Shown: positions 7,463-16,475 of the stretch, piece by piece
How the letters are laid out: every line of letters begins with the position of its first letter
How positions within the stretch are numbered: position 1 is the first letter of the stretch
Source of the DNA: Spirochaetota bacterium
GTDB lineage: Bacteria > Spirochaetota > UBA4802 > UB4802
Direction: 5' to 3'
Assembly: GCA_040756435.1 (NCBI GenBank)
Contig: JBFLZD010000036.1
Span: 1 to 37,490 of the forward strand
DNA length: 37,490 nucleotides
The notes under the pieces: model-generated
What the model was told of the DNA's origin: nothing
The model's database searches: none
Seen by the model: the letters and a program-made list of their open reading frames with translations, nothing else
Position numbers and translations under genes: made by a program

Positions 7463-8290
7463 ATGGATGAAAAAATCATAACAAAGTTACTTAAAGAGGT
7501 CATTTCGGAGGAATTAAATATCATCAGAGCTGAGATGGCAACTAAAAAAGACTTGAAAGTGTTTGCAACAAAAGATGATGTCAATACCATTAGAGCGGAG
7601 ATGGCAACAAAAGAAGATTTAAATGCATTTGCAACAAAGGAAGATCTAAATGTTATTAAAGCTCAAATGGCAACAAAGGAAGATTTAAAAGTATTTGCAA
7701 CGAAAGATGATATAAATACCATCAGAGCGGAGATGGCAACAAAAGCAGATTTAAATGTATTTGCAACAAAGGATGATGTTAATGCCATAAGGGAGGAGAT
7801 GGCAACAAAAGATGATCTGAAAAATTTTGCAACAAAGGAAGATTTAAATGTTATTAAAGCCCAAATGGCAACAAAGGAAGACTTAAAAGTATTTGCAACA
7901 AAAGATGATCTGAAAAATTTTACAACAAAGGAAGATTTAAATGTTATTAAAGCCCAAATGACAACCAAAGAAGACTTAAATGCTTTTGCAACAAAAGATG
8001 ATTTGAAACGTTTTACCACTAAAGAAGATTTTCTTGAGTTTGAAGCGCGGTTAAGTTCAACGGTGGAAAGGATACGTGAAGGAATACGTCTTTCACTCTT
8101 TGAGATTGAAAAAGAACTGACCGAAATAAAAGGCAAGCTTCGTTTTTACGACTTTGATTATTTTTCACGACAGAATGATGCTCTGTTAAAATTGCTTAAA
8201 GACCTTTATGAAGAAAAAACATTTATTGTTGCCAGGATGAAAGATCATGAAAATAGGTTAGAAGCAATAGAATATAAACTTGGGAGTTGA
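7463..8290 (+). CDS. hendecad-repeat coiled-coil protein (ATKEDL repeats)
   Basis: A 275-residue, highly charged protein. Residues about 23-190 are built from 22-residue units (two 11-residue hendecads) of the form ATKEDLxxFATKDDxNxIxAxM, at least five in a row plus partial units. The C-terminal 85 residues (from SSTVERIREGIRLSLFEIEK) are non-repetitive helix. Hendecad periodicity favours a straight or right-handed coiled coil. No signal peptide or membrane segment is seen. Similar tandem coiled-coil proteins occur in many bacteria and recall Bdr-type repeat proteins of spirochaetes, but I cannot assign a function. AAGAGG lies upstream of the ATG. At DNA level the units are 66-bp direct repeats (7530-8020), so copy-number change is likely. 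Confidence 0.85.
   Translation: MDEKIITKLLKEVISEELNIIRAEMATKKDLKVFATKDDVNTIRAEMATKEDLNAFATKEDLNVIKAQMATKEDLKVFATKDDINTIRAEMATKADLNVFATKDDVNAIREEMATKDDLKNFATKEDLNVIKAQMATKEDLKVFATKDDLKNFTTKEDLNVIKAQMTTKEDLNAFATKDDLKRFTTKEDFLEFEARLSSTVERIREGIRLSLFEIEKELTEIKGKLRFYDFDYFSRQNDALLKLLKDLYEEKTFIVARMKDHENRLEAIEYKLGS
7530..8020 (+). repeat. 66-bp in-frame tandem repeats
   Basis: Direct repeats inside the coiled-coil gene, each marked by GCAACAAAAGAT/GCAACAAAGGAA-type 33-bp half units. Several neighbouring units are nearly identical, which indicates recent duplication by recombination or slippage. Confidence 0.85.
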
Positions 8291-8441
8291 TGTTATTTTA
8301 TGTAACAACATAAAAAATGACATGGGTACGCTTGATGCCTTTTTCATGTGGGAGTGCAAATCAAATATACGTATTTCATCAATCATGGTGATGAGTAATT
8401 GATAATGTTTCTATATACTATTGTATAATTGGTTTTACAAT

Positions 8442-9215
8442 ATGAATCCCAAAAAACAAATTATTACACCGCCGGTAAAAGCAGCAGCATATTTTAATAA
8501 AAAATCTTCTGAAACGGGGATTTTGCTCCTGCATGGATTTACCGGTACACCTGCCGAGATGAGATTTTTAGCTGAAAAACTTAACGAATCTGGTGCAACT
8601 GTGTATGTGCCCCGTTATCCAGGACATGGAACAAGCCTTATTGAAATGGCAAATTCAAGTATGGATGCATGGTTCACTGCTGCACGCGAGGCATTGTTTG
8701 AACTGAAAGCACATTGTACCAATGTATATATTGCAGGACTTTCAATGGGTGGTATATTTGCAATACTTTTAGCGCGTGAGTTTGCAATTCAAAAAATTGT
8801 ACTCATGTCGGTGCCCTGTACTCTAAAAGAAAAGACCATCTATGCAGCGCCCGTTGCGGGGCTTTTTACTAAAATACTGTGGGTTCCTAACAAAACTAAA
8901 GGCGTGTGTGATGAGGTTGCACGCAAAGAACATATATGCTATGATGATGGTATCCCTGTTCGACAGTCATGGCAGCTTTTTAAGACTATAAAGAAAGCCA
9001 TGAAGGCTCTTCCCCATGTTGATTCGCGGGTGCTTATCGTACAGTCAAGAAATGATCAGGTAATCCCAAAGCACTCTGCGGAGTATATCTACTCGCGCTT
9101 AGGATCAGAGCACAAGCAGATTGTGTGGCTATCACAAAGTGATCATGCCATTACCGTTGATTATGAAAAGGATGTTGTTGCTAAGCACTGCATTGATTTT
9201 TTCTTAAAGCAATGA
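8442..9215 (+). CDS. alpha/beta hydrolase (Est30-like carboxylesterase / monoacylglycerol lipase type)
   Basis: A 257-residue serine hydrolase. The oxyanion-hole motif LLLHGFTGTP is at residues 28-37 and the nucleophile elbow GLSMGG has Ser101. Asp205 (QSRNDQVIP) and His235 (SDHAIT) complete the triad. The size, order and motifs match carboxylesterase Est30 and bacterial monoacylglycerol lipases, which cleave short-chain or monoacyl esters in the cytoplasm. I prefer the ATG at 8442 over an upstream in-frame TTG at 8421; neither has a good ribosome site. It is a single gene convergent with the purine permease. Confidence 0.88.
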   Translation: MNPKKQIITPPVKAAAYFNKKSSETGILLLHGFTGTPAEMRFLAEKLNESGATVYVPRYPGHGTSLIEMANSSMDAWFTAAREALFELKAHCTNVYIAGLSMGGIFAILLAREFAIQKIVLMSVPCTLKEKTIYAAPVAGLFTKILWVPNKTKGVCDEVARKEHICYDDGIPVRQSWQLFKTIKKAMKALPHVDSRVLIVQSRNDQVIPKHSAEYIYSRLGSEHKQIVWLSQSDHAITVDYEKDVVAKHCIDFFLKQ

Positions 9216-9236
9216 TAAACTAAGTCAGTTACTATC

Positions 9237-9254
9237 GCCCTAAACTATTAGGGC
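9237..9254. terminator. hairpin between convergent genes
   Basis: GCCCTAA-ACTA-TTAGGGC gives a 7-bp stem, 22 bp after the esterase stop and overlapping the permease stop. There is no long T run on either side, so it is only a possible bidirectional terminator. Confidence 0.4.
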
Positions 9255-10559
9255 AATACCTGCAAACACATCAATGATAATGAGCGTAGGCGATAGTTCC
9301 TTGAATCTTCCTGTTGCAAGGCAAATGAACGTATAGCTTAAAAAGCCCCACACAATTCCCTGCGTGATGCTATAGGTTAGAGGAATCATCAGGCAGGTAA
9401 CAAATGCAGGAAGGCTTTGCGAGATATCTTTCCAGTGGATATGTGACAGAGGCTGCATCATAAAAAGCCCTATAAGAATCAGCACTGGCGCAGTAGCTAC
9501 AGACGGTATGAATGAAAGCAGGGGACTTAACCACATAAACGGTAAAAACAATAATCCTGCAACAACCGCGGTTAATCCCGTTTTGCCTCCTTCTTCCACT
9601 CCTGCAGCACTTTCAATGTAGGTGGTTGCACTGGAAGTTCCAAAAATTCCTGAAATAAATGTTGCAAATCCATCAACAAACAATGCTTTGCCCACATTGT
9701 GCGGCAGACCTGTTTTGTGGTCAATAAATCCGCCAACTTCAGCAACACCTACAAATGTGGAAATGCTGTCAAACATATCAGTAAAAAGAAGCGTAAAGAT
9801 GGGCACAATAAGGCTTACCGATAGTGCATCGCGAATGTTGAAGCTTAAGAATAGCGTAGTATCAGGAAATGCACTGTATTCAGAGGGCAGGGCTGCAAAT
9901 GGATTAAGGCCTATGAGTGCATAGATGTGGCTTGTACCCCAAACCAGTGCCGCTGTTACAATGATGCCTATAATAAGTGCTCCTTTAATTTTTCGGTATA
10001 CCAGTACACTGGTTATAATAAGCCCACTGGCAAAAAGGAGTTGCTGTATTCCCATACCACCAAAAGTAACAAGTGTTGCAGGGTGTGAAACAATTACACC
10101 AGCGTTTTTTAATCCAATAAACCCTAAGAAAAGGCCAATGCCTGCTGCAACGGCATAGCGCAGATGTAGTGGTATTGCTGCAACAATCTTTTCACGTATG
10201 CCCCATGATGAAAGCAGCATGAAGATAATTCCTGATATACATACTGCACCTAAGGCCACCTGCCAGGGTGTGCCGCTTCCAACCATTGTATACGTAAAAA
10301 ATGCATTTATTCCCATCCCTGGTGCCAGTGCAAAGGGGAGGTTTGCCACCAATCCCATGAGTAGTGAGCTAATGCATGAAACCATGATTGTTGCAAAAAG
10401 CACTGCATGAAATGGCATCCCCGCATCTTTTAAAATGAGTGGATTGACTACAATGATGTATGCCATGGTTAAAAATGTGGCAATGCCAGCACGGATTTCG
10501 GTGCTTATGGTTGTGTTATTTTTTTGAATGTTAAAATATTTTTCAATGTATGATTTCAT
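9240..10559 (-). CDS. AzgA/NCS2-type purine permease (adenine/guanine/hypoxanthine)
   Basis: A 439-residue polytopic membrane protein of the AzgA branch of the nucleobase-cation symporter-2 superfamily, which imports purine bases with protons. Family hallmarks are TFLTMAYIIVVNP (residues 29-41), FALAPGMGINAFF, VPIFTLLFTDMFDSISTFVG and the TTYIESAAGVEEGGKTGLTA segment. E. coli relatives are AdeP/AdeQ and GhxP/GhxQ; the exact base cannot be told here. AAGGAAAA precedes the ATG. It stands next to a nucleoside deoxyribosyltransferase on the opposite strand, so purine salvage is a shared theme. No purine riboswitch was recognised in the leader. Confidence 0.92.
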   Translation of the reverse strand: MKSYIEKYFNIQKNNTTISTEIRAGIATFLTMAYIIVVNPLILKDAGMPFHAVLFATIMVSCISSLLMGLVANLPFALAPGMGINAFFTYTMVGSGTPWQVALGAVCISGIIFMLLSSWGIREKIVAAIPLHLRYAVAAGIGLFLGFIGLKNAGVIVSHPATLVTFGGMGIQQLLFASGLIITSVLVYRKIKGALIIGIIVTAALVWGTSHIYALIGLNPFAALPSEYSAFPDTTLFLSFNIRDALSVSLIVPIFTLLFTDMFDSISTFVGVAEVGGFIDHKTGLPHNVGKALFVDGFATFISGIFGTSSATTYIESAAGVEEGGKTGLTAVVAGLLFLPFMWLSPLLSFIPSVATAPVLILIGLFMMQPLSHIHWKDISQSLPAFVTCLMIPLTYSITQGIVWGFLSYTFICLATGRFKELSPTLIIIDVFAGIALIV

Positions 10560-10744
10560 GGTTTTCCTTAAAAGTGTAAAGGGATGAATACGGAAAGATT
10601 GTCAACGATATTTTTAAATACCTTCTTTTGAAGGGTGCTCAAATGTATGAACTATTACAAAGAATAAAATTGCTTTACATTATTATTATTTTTCTGTAGT
10701 TTTGCCTTACAAACTATTATAATAATGTCTACAAAGAGGTAAGT

Positions 10745-11305
10745 ATGGAATTACAACAGGCAATTGTTGAAAGAAGGAGTATTCGCCGATTTACCGATTA
10801 CTATGTAACTGATGATGAGATTAAACAGATACTGGAGGCTGCCCGCATGGCACCATCATGGGCTAATGTGCAGCCGTGGGAATTCATTGTAGTGAGGGAT
10901 AAAACATTAATTGAAAAAATAACCCAAACATACTCACCTAACAATCCTGCTCGAAAATGTTCACTGGCATCAACTGCGCTGCTGGTTGCATGCGCTCGTA
11001 AAAATATTTCTGGTTGCAAGGAAGGTCAGCAGGTAACTGTTCTACCAAACTGGTATATGTTTGATGTTGGAATGGCAGTTCAGAATCTGTGCCTGAAAGC
11101 CCATGAGCTTGGGCTTGGCACGGTGGTTGTTGGATTCCTTGAACATGAAAAGTGTAATGAAATCCTAAATGTTCCACCTGATTCAACAGTTGTTGTAACA
11201 ATTCCTGTTGGCAAGCCTGAGGTAAGTGGCAAGCAGGGACCACCACGCAAAGAATTACATGAATTTGTGTATTTAGATGTCTATGGCAATAAATTTTTCA
11301 AGTAA
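10745..11305 (+). CDS. nitroreductase-family flavoprotein
   Basis: A 186-residue FMN-dependent NAD(P)H oxidoreductase. The N-terminal motif RRSIRRFTDYYV (residues 10-21) and the MAPSWANVQPWEFIVV segment bind FMN. The AVQNLCLKAHELGLGTVVVG segment is the standard second half. The physiological substrate is unknown; members reduce nitro compounds, quinones or flavins. AAAGAGGT lies 4 bases before the ATG. It is followed after 8 bp by the deoxyribosyltransferase gene, so the two are probably co-transcribed. A TATAAT at 10718-10723 may be its -10 box. Confidence 0.9.
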   Translation: MELQQAIVERRSIRRFTDYYVTDDEIKQILEAARMAPSWANVQPWEFIVVRDKTLIEKITQTYSPNNPARKCSLASTALLVACARKNISGCKEGQQVTVLPNWYMFDVGMAVQNLCLKAHELGLGTVVVGFLEHEKCNEILNVPPDSTVVVTIPVGKPEVSGKQGPPRKELHEFVYLDVYGNKFFK

Positions 11306-11313
11306 GGTATATC

Positions 11314-11775
11314 ATGGATATAAAGGATAAATGGATTTATTTTGCAGGGCCGCTGTTTACTGCAGCTGAAAGGCAATTTAATGAATCATTAGCCCAATAT
11401 ATTGAGCAAGCAGGTTATGCTGTATATCTACCGCAAAAAGAATGCCAGGGAATTTCTTCAGCTAATGATATATTCAATCGGTGCATCAAGGGGCTTGATA
11501 ATGCATGGTGTGTTGTTGCAGTGGTGGATGGTGCTGATGCTGATTCGGGCACTTGTTTTGAAATGGGATATGCGTATGCCAGGGATATTCCAATACTAGG
11601 TGTGCGCACTGATTTCAGGAGAAGTGCTGATGATGGGTACCTGAACCTGATGTTGTCACAAAGTGTTGCAGCCGTATGCTTTGTGAGTAGCCTGGAAACT
11701 ATATCTATTGAAGAAATTGGTTATAAACTGAAAGATGAAATCAGTAGATTGCTTTTTAAAGTATTAAAAAAGTAA
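11314..11775 (+). CDS. nucleoside 2-deoxyribosyltransferase
   Basis: A 153-residue protein that exchanges bases on 2'-deoxyribonucleosides or hydrolyses deoxynucleotides. The N-terminal strand WIYFAGPLFTAAER and the active-site motif DGADADSGTCFEMGYAYA (residues 72-89, catalytic Glu83 expected) are diagnostic. Length matches the family. It follows the nitroreductase by 8 bp and sits near the purine permease, consistent with nucleobase salvage. Its base and sugar specificity are not evident. Confidence 0.9.
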   Translation: MDIKDKWIYFAGPLFTAAERQFNESLAQYIEQAGYAVYLPQKECQGISSANDIFNRCIKGLDNAWCVVAVVDGADADSGTCFEMGYAYARDIPILGVRTDFRRSADDGYLNLMLSQSVAAVCFVSSLETISIEEIGYKLKDEISRLLFKVLKK

Positions 11776-11925
11776 GTGATGATTATTGCTCATTATAAAA
11801 TTTAGTAAAGAAGCATATGATACTTTTAAAATAGGATAGATTTCTTATTCAGATATAGAAGATAAAGAAATGTCGGTGGAATTTTATAATTTTGTAGTAT
11901 GAATCACTATCTGGAGGAATGCACA

Positions 11926-12549
11926 ATGAAAAATATAATAACATATATAACTATCTTCATTTGCGGAAGTATTGCCATTTTACTGGCATTACTGATATAT
12001 GGATTGTCGTTTACACAGAATGTTGTCATCCAGGATGTAACAAAGCAATACTATCATGCAAGCAGGCTTGCGGTGTTTGGAAACGTAGCAATTGGTTTTT
12101 TAAGCGATAGTTCTCTACAAAACAAAGATCTTGATAAACTACCTCATGCATTTAAAATAATTACAACAGGAACTATCGCCACCATGTATTTTAATCCGTT
12201 TGAAAGTGTGTATGTGCCACCGCAGTATCTTGGTGTATACCACATCAATGCATCAGGGCATGAGGGGATACTGGTGCTTCAGGTAAAGGACGGAGTGCTG
12301 AATGGTTCGGTGCGTTTCCCAAACTGGGCAAATGGTGTATGGGAACCATTAAAAGGAGTGAATATAAAAAATAATACACTATGGTTTACGCGATCAGTAA
12401 CTAATGAACAGGAACGGATAAAGACAGGCGCTCGTGAATATTTTACCCAGTATTATATTGGTACATATAAGGATAATGGAAAAAAAATTATTGGTTTTTA
12501 TAAATTGCGTGGAGCCAAATATTTATTTGAAGCGTATAGAAAAAAATAG
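11926..12549 (+). CDS. unknown membrane-anchored beta-rich protein
   Basis: A 207-residue protein that I do not recognise. Residues 4-30 form a single hydrophobic helix, either an uncleaved signal anchor or a signal peptide. The rest should be outside the cytoplasm. The C-terminal half (GHEGILVLQVKDGVLNGSVR, then LWFTRSV and YIGTYKDNGKKIIGFYK) alternates short strands as in lipocalin-like or calycin barrels. The start is set by GGAGG 8 bases before the ATG at 11926; an in-frame ATG at 11899 lacks a site. It ends 1 bp from the convergent GGDEF gene. Confidence 0.7.
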   Translation: MKNIITYITIFICGSIAILLALLIYGLSFTQNVVIQDVTKQYYHASRLAVFGNVAIGFLSDSSLQNKDLDKLPHAFKIITTGTIATMYFNPFESVYVPPQYLGVYHINASGHEGILVLQVKDGVLNGSVRFPNWANGVWEPLKGVNIKNNTLWFTRSVTNEQERIKTGAREYFTQYYIGTYKDNGKKIIGFYKLRGAKYLFEAYRKK

Positions 12550-12550
12550 A

Positions 12551-13501
12551 TTACTGTGCTATCACAACACAATTGCGCCCACGTTCTTTTGCAATATATA
12601 ATGCTTCATCAGCCTTTGCACGAACACTATCCCTGTCAAATGTGGGAAATGCAGCAATCCCCATACTTAAAGATAGTTTAAAATTGTCCATACCCAGGGT
12701 GCGGCAATCAATTTCGTTAACGTTTTGTCGTGCTTTTTCTGCAAGTGTGTGTGCGTGTGCCACATCATTGCCATCAAAGATGACCGCAAACTCATCACCA
12801 CCATAACGGCATAAAGCATCAGTTTCTCGGAATGTATTTTTCAGTACGTCAACTATAGCAAGTATAGCTCTGTCGCCAACTTCGTGACTGTACTCTTCAT
12901 TTATTTTTCTGAAATAGTCAAAGTCCACCATGATAAGGCAAAATGGCGTTTCCTGAGTCATCTTTAAGGTAATTGTATCTTCAAAATAGCTGCGGTTATA
13001 TACACCTGTGAATTCATCAATAATTGAACGCTTGCGTGCTGCTTCGCCCCACTGAATCATCTCGGTTAAAAATGAGCCCGTTTTCATGAGACGCTGTGAA
13101 ATGACGGTGAGCATATCATACATAATTTTGATAGCAGCAGATGGATGGCTATTTATGATTGTAAAAAAGTTGGAAGCTGTCAGTGACAAAAGCCTGCAAT
13201 TTGTTTGTGCAATACAGGTTGCCGAGCGCACATCATTTTCAAATATCGCCATATCGCCAAAAAAGTCACCTGTGGTAAAACGGGCAACTTCGCGCAGGTT
13301 GCCATCTGGCAATGTAATAAAGGCAGCAACTTCGCCGCTGGCAACAATGAAAAGCTCACTACCATAGGTCCCTTCATCAAAGATGATGCTATCTTTGGTA
13401 TAATCTTTTTGTGAAAGATAGGGAACAAGCTGTGAAATCTCATCCTGCGTAAGCTTTTTGAAAATGGTAACTTTTGAAAGCAATGCATCAAGCCCGTTCA
13501 C
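12551..13501 (-). CDS. cNMP-binding domain + active-type GGDEF protein (diguanylate cyclase)
   Basis: A 316-residue cytoplasmic signalling protein. Residues 8-125 form a cyclic-nucleotide-binding beta roll (FIVASGEVAAFI, GDFFGDMAIFENDVRSATCIA). Residues 155-316 form a GGDEF domain. The metal-binding DFDYF (193-197) and GGDEF (234-238) are intact, and an RxxD inhibitory site (RETD, 225-228) stands five residues before, as in product-inhibited cyclases. It therefore probably makes c-di-GMP under control of a bound nucleotide. Its start overlaps the end of the upstream paralogue by 4 bp, so the two are translationally coupled and may work as a pair. Confidence 0.9.
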   Translation of the reverse strand: MNGLDALLSKVTIFKKLTQDEISQLVPYLSQKDYTKDSIIFDEGTYGSELFIVASGEVAAFITLPDGNLREVARFTTGDFFGDMAIFENDVRSATCIAQTNCRLLSLTASNFFTIINSHPSAAIKIMYDMLTVISQRLMKTGSFLTEMIQWGEAARKRSIIDEFTGVYNRSYFEDTITLKMTQETPFCLIMVDFDYFRKINEEYSHEVGDRAILAIVDVLKNTFRETDALCRYGGDEFAVIFDGNDVAHAHTLAEKARQNVNEIDCRTLGMDNFKLSLSMGIAAFPTFDRDSVRAKADEALYIAKERGRNCVVIAQ

Positions 13502-14421
13502 ATGTCACCTTCCACTGCTATTGAATTTCCACCGTTATGGTATACTGACCACATGCGCTCATACACGCTGTCTATAAGCTTCTGGCATAATATTCCATTT
13601 CCGGTGCCCATACTTGCCGTTATTGATGTAATCTGCCCATTGGTGATTGATGCAATATTAATTGTCTGAATGGCTTTATGTACTGATTGTGCCAGTGATT
13701 GAATATCTACATCAGGGGAAGATGCAACAATAAATTCATCGCCCCGGTACCGGATGTGAATGGCATCGGGTGCAGCCTTGCGTATTGTCTGTGCCAGAGC
13801 TATAAGGGTAGCATCACCAGCTTTATGCCCGCAGGTATCGTTGATGGCTTTGAATTTATCAGGTTTGACAACGGCAATTGCGTATTCCCTGTTTTCTTTG
13901 AAAAGCTCTTCACAATATTGTCTGTTATAAAGCCCCGTAAGCCTGTCAGTGTATATAGCTTTTTTTAGTTCGCTTACCCAGCCATAGTTTTGTGAAATGA
14001 GTTTGTTTGTTTCGCGTATTCTGAATGATATGTTCGATAGTAACTGATAAATGACTTTTGCACCAATATTGGCATGCTGTGTTATGAAATCCTCAAATGA
14101 TATTGTTGGGAAAAGCAGTACACGGGATTGTTCCAGTGCAACAGCCTGTGCGTTGCCAAGTGTAATGCCACAGAGATTAAGCTCGCCAAAACTTTCATTA
14201 GGAAGATATCGTGCTATGAGTCGGTTTGAGGAGCCATTGGAATAAATCGCAATGCTGCCAGCAGTTACAACGCACAGAAGTTTAAAATCTTCATCATAAT
14301 CAAAAAGTTTTTCTTTCTCCTGAAGTTCCTTGAATCTGCAGTAATTCTGGATAATATTTAATTCGCTATCATTCAGCGATGAGAATAACTGCACAGATTT
14401 TAATATTTCTTTTGGGTCCAT
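13498..14421 (-). CDS. cNMP-binding domain + degenerate GGDEF protein
   Basis: A 307-residue paralogue of the next gene with the same two domains. The cyclic-nucleotide fold covers residues 8-125 (VVTAGSIAIYS, ESFGELNLCG). The GGDEF domain covers 150-307. Here the signature reads RGDEF (226-230), the first metal Asp of the DxD.F motif is Lys (VKPDKFK, 185-191), and there is no RxxD inhibitory site. It is thus probably not a cyclase. It could be a nucleotide sensor or a regulatory partner of the active enzyme. No clear ribosome site precedes the ATG at 14421. Confidence 0.87.
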   Translation of the reverse strand: MDPKEILKSVQLFSSLNDSELNIIQNYCRFKELQEKEKLFDYDEDFKLLCVVTAGSIAIYSNGSSNRLIARYLPNESFGELNLCGITLGNAQAVALEQSRVLLFPTISFEDFITQHANIGAKVIYQLLSNISFRIRETNKLISQNYGWVSELKKAIYTDRLTGLYNRQYCEELFKENREYAIAVVKPDKFKAINDTCGHKAGDATLIALAQTIRKAAPDAIHIRYRGDEFIVASSPDVDIQSLAQSVHKAIQTINIASITNGQITSITASMGTGNGILCQKLIDSVYERMWSVYHNGGNSIAVEGDM

Positions 14422-14757
14422 TATATTCTACTATCGAACAATTTTAAAAGATTTATAATATATGAAATCCCTTCCCAAGGCAGCATAATACTATTATACA
14501 CAATGCTTAGTACCATCTTCCAAAATGCAGTATGTAATGCAATTAAAAAAATGATATACATTCTAGTAAGATCAGGAAAACTAGAATTGTGTGGATGCCA
14601 TGGTATTGTAATAAATATAATAAATCAAAGTGGATTTTTGTATTTATCAAAGATGGTTTTAACAATAGTTATAGCACTATAGTGTGATGAGTGACTTTGT
14701 TTTTGATATTGTAAAACCAAGTATATTAGTATTATCAAGGAAAGCAGTATTGTTTTA
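14422..14757. other. gene-free stretch
   Basis: About 335 AT-rich bases between the GGDEF pair and the end of the DUF2934 gene. It should hold the promoter of the GGDEF pair. A short minus-strand open frame (14625-14813) overlaps the DUF2934 gene but has no ribosome site and low-complexity content. Nothing else was seen. Confidence 0.5.
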
Positions 14758-15003
14758 TTAGGCTGATGTTTTTCTTCTTTTTTTGCTATTAAGGATATAC
14801 TTTTCTGCTTCAAGCCAGTCGCTTAACTGGTCACCGGGCGTATTATGAGTTATTCTGTAAAGATAATTATAGTATGCCTGTAGCCTTATAGCATCATGCA
14901 ACTGGTTATTATGTTCTGTTTTGATGGGTGTGCTTTTTTTAGTAGGTTTGTGTTTGGGTATTTTGATGTCTTTTACTGCTTCTTTCATCTTTTTCAAAGC
15001 CAT
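14758..15003 (-). CDS. DUF2934-like small basic protein
   Basis: An 81-residue basic protein. A lysine/proline-rich N-terminus (residues 1-28) is followed by a short helical domain, IRLQAYYNYLYRITHNTPGD, then DWLEAEKYIL. The pattern 'I..rAY..y......pGd...dWl.AE..i' is that of DUF2934, a family of small proteins of unknown function common in environmental bacteria. AAAGGAGGT lies 6 bases before the ATG, one of the best ribosome sites in the window. It is a monocistron flanked by AT-rich gaps. Function unknown. Confidence 0.75.
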   Translation of the reverse strand: MALKKMKEAVKDIKIPKHKPTKKSTPIKTEHNNQLHDAIRLQAYYNYLYRITHNTPGDQLSDWLEAEKYILNSKKRRKTSA

Positions 15004-15605
15004 ACATCTACCTCCTTTGAAAATAAAATATATTCTCCTGAATCATAGTTACTCTGTGGACTTATAATAAAACTTGCCATTTAACTTTAACAAAAACGAG
15101 AAATACATCCAGGCAAAATTTAAATATGTTTTATTGAAATGGTACTACTCTATCTCATAGTAAAATAATAAAAAGAATATGATATGTCAATAAGTAATAT
15201 AAAAAGGCGGATAACACATCGCTATTGAATTTAAAACATTAATATTAGTTATATGTATGAAACATCATGTACTTTAAATGATGGTACAATACATCAGTAT
15301 GTATCCATAAATTTTTTTAGGTAAGAAATGCTTTATTATTGCCGCTGCTGAAGACAGCACGGATTATATATGTAATTACTGTATACTTAAAAAAAGTACT
15401 TTTAGAAAGTATTACCGAAACTGCATGTTATATTTTAATTGACATAATTCTGATAATTCATATAGTACAATGGTAATCAATTCCTTAATACTAATTTTGT
15501 TAATAATGAATAAACATCAAGGCTGTTTTTTAAAAAAAGTCATTTAAGACATATCTGGTATATATTTATTTTTTATTTGTATTTAATAATTATTACAGGA
15601 AGACG
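15004..15605. other. gene-free AT-rich stretch upstream of nadK
   Basis: About 600 bases with no open frame of interest. The only feature I can support is a promoter at 15439-15466 reading toward nadK, which leaves a leader of about 130 bases. No riboswitch fold was recognised. Confidence 0.5.
15439..15466 (+). promoter_or_regulatory. sigma-70-type promoter for nadK-recN
   Basis: TTGACA (15439-15444), 16 bases, TATAGT (15461-15466). The -35 box is perfect and the -10 box matches five of six positions. It reads toward the nadK start at 15606. Confidence 0.65.
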
Positions 15606-16472
15606 ATGCAAAAAATAGCAATAAACCTGCACCCTGATGATGAAGGGTCTCTTAAAATTATAAGCGCATTAATTAAAAAAGCACATGCAAAAGGAGTGCA
15701 GGTGCTACTACCTAACTATCCCATTATACAAAAAGATTTCTCCTCTTTAATTGCAAAAAATGATACATACACCAATGTTGACATTGCCATTGCTATTGGT
15801 GGGGATGGAACCTTTATCCGTACCGCACGGATATTTGCAGCATCAAATGTTCCCATCCTTGGTGTTAATCGTGGCAGGTTAGGATTTTTAAATGAATTTT
15901 TGCCTCAGGAAGCTCTTGATTATTTTGATGAAATCTTAAAAGGCAATTATACTTTTTCCAAAAGGAAGATGCTCAGGGCCAATATTATTCGTGATGGTGA
16001 ACAATACACGGCGGTAGATTATTTGAATGATGCTGTTATTACCAAAGGATCATTTTCAAGGCCAATTAGAATTCGATTGGAGCTTAACGATGAATTTGTT
16101 ACCTGCTATTCGGGTGATGGCCTTATTATTGCCACGGCTACTGGTTCAACCGCATATTCACTTTCAGCAGGCGGCCCAATTGTTCTCCCTGATGATGAAT
16201 CGGTGTTTATAGTTAACCCAATATGCCCACATACGCTAGCCATACGGCCAATGGTGGTTCCAGATTCAATGGTGTTGTCGGCACGGGTTGTTACTACAAT
16301 AGAGAATTTATTATTGACAGTTGATGGCCAGGAGGCTATTGCATTGCAGGAAACGGATATTGTACATTTTTCACGGTCATCATATGTAATACATATTATT
16401 AATCACCCATCGCGGCGGTATTTTGATGTGCTACGCCAGAAGTTAGGATGGGGAGCAAACAATGCAGAGTAG
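15606..16472 (+). CDS. nadK: NAD kinase
   Basis: A 288-residue cytoplasmic kinase that phosphorylates NAD to NADP, using ATP or polyphosphate. The hallmark GGDGT is at residues 65-69, followed by GVNRGRLGFLNEF, the conserved LNDAVI segment and TATGSTAYSLSAGGPIV. It is normal in length for the family. AGGA precedes the ATG. The recN gene begins 3 bp after its stop; the nadK-recN pair is conserved in many bacteria. nadB of NAD biosynthesis is nearby on the other strand. Confidence 0.95.
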   Translation: MQKIAINLHPDDEGSLKIISALIKKAHAKGVQVLLPNYPIIQKDFSSLIAKNDTYTNVDIAIAIGGDGTFIRTARIFAASNVPILGVNRGRLGFLNEFLPQEALDYFDEILKGNYTFSKRKMLRANIIRDGEQYTAVDYLNDAVITKGSFSRPIRIRLELNDEFVTCYSGDGLIIATATGSTAYSLSAGGPIVLPDDESVFIVNPICPHTLAIRPMVVPDSMVLSARVVTTIENLLLTVDGQEAIALQETDIVHFSRSSYVIHIINHPSRRYFDVLRQKLGWGANNAE

Positions 16473-16475
16473 ACT

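Noticed and set aside
7663-8136. 157-codon minus-strand open frame within the coiled-coil gene
   Set aside because: It is the antisense shadow of the 66-bp repeats, giving a repetitive Ser/Lys/Phe product and no ribosome site.
10560-10744. Purine riboswitch upstream of the purine permease
   Set aside because: No three-way junction or conserved loop pairs were visible.
14625-14813. 62-codon minus-strand frame overlapping the DUF2934 gene
   Set aside because: No ribosome site, low-complexity sequence, and overlap with a better supported gene.
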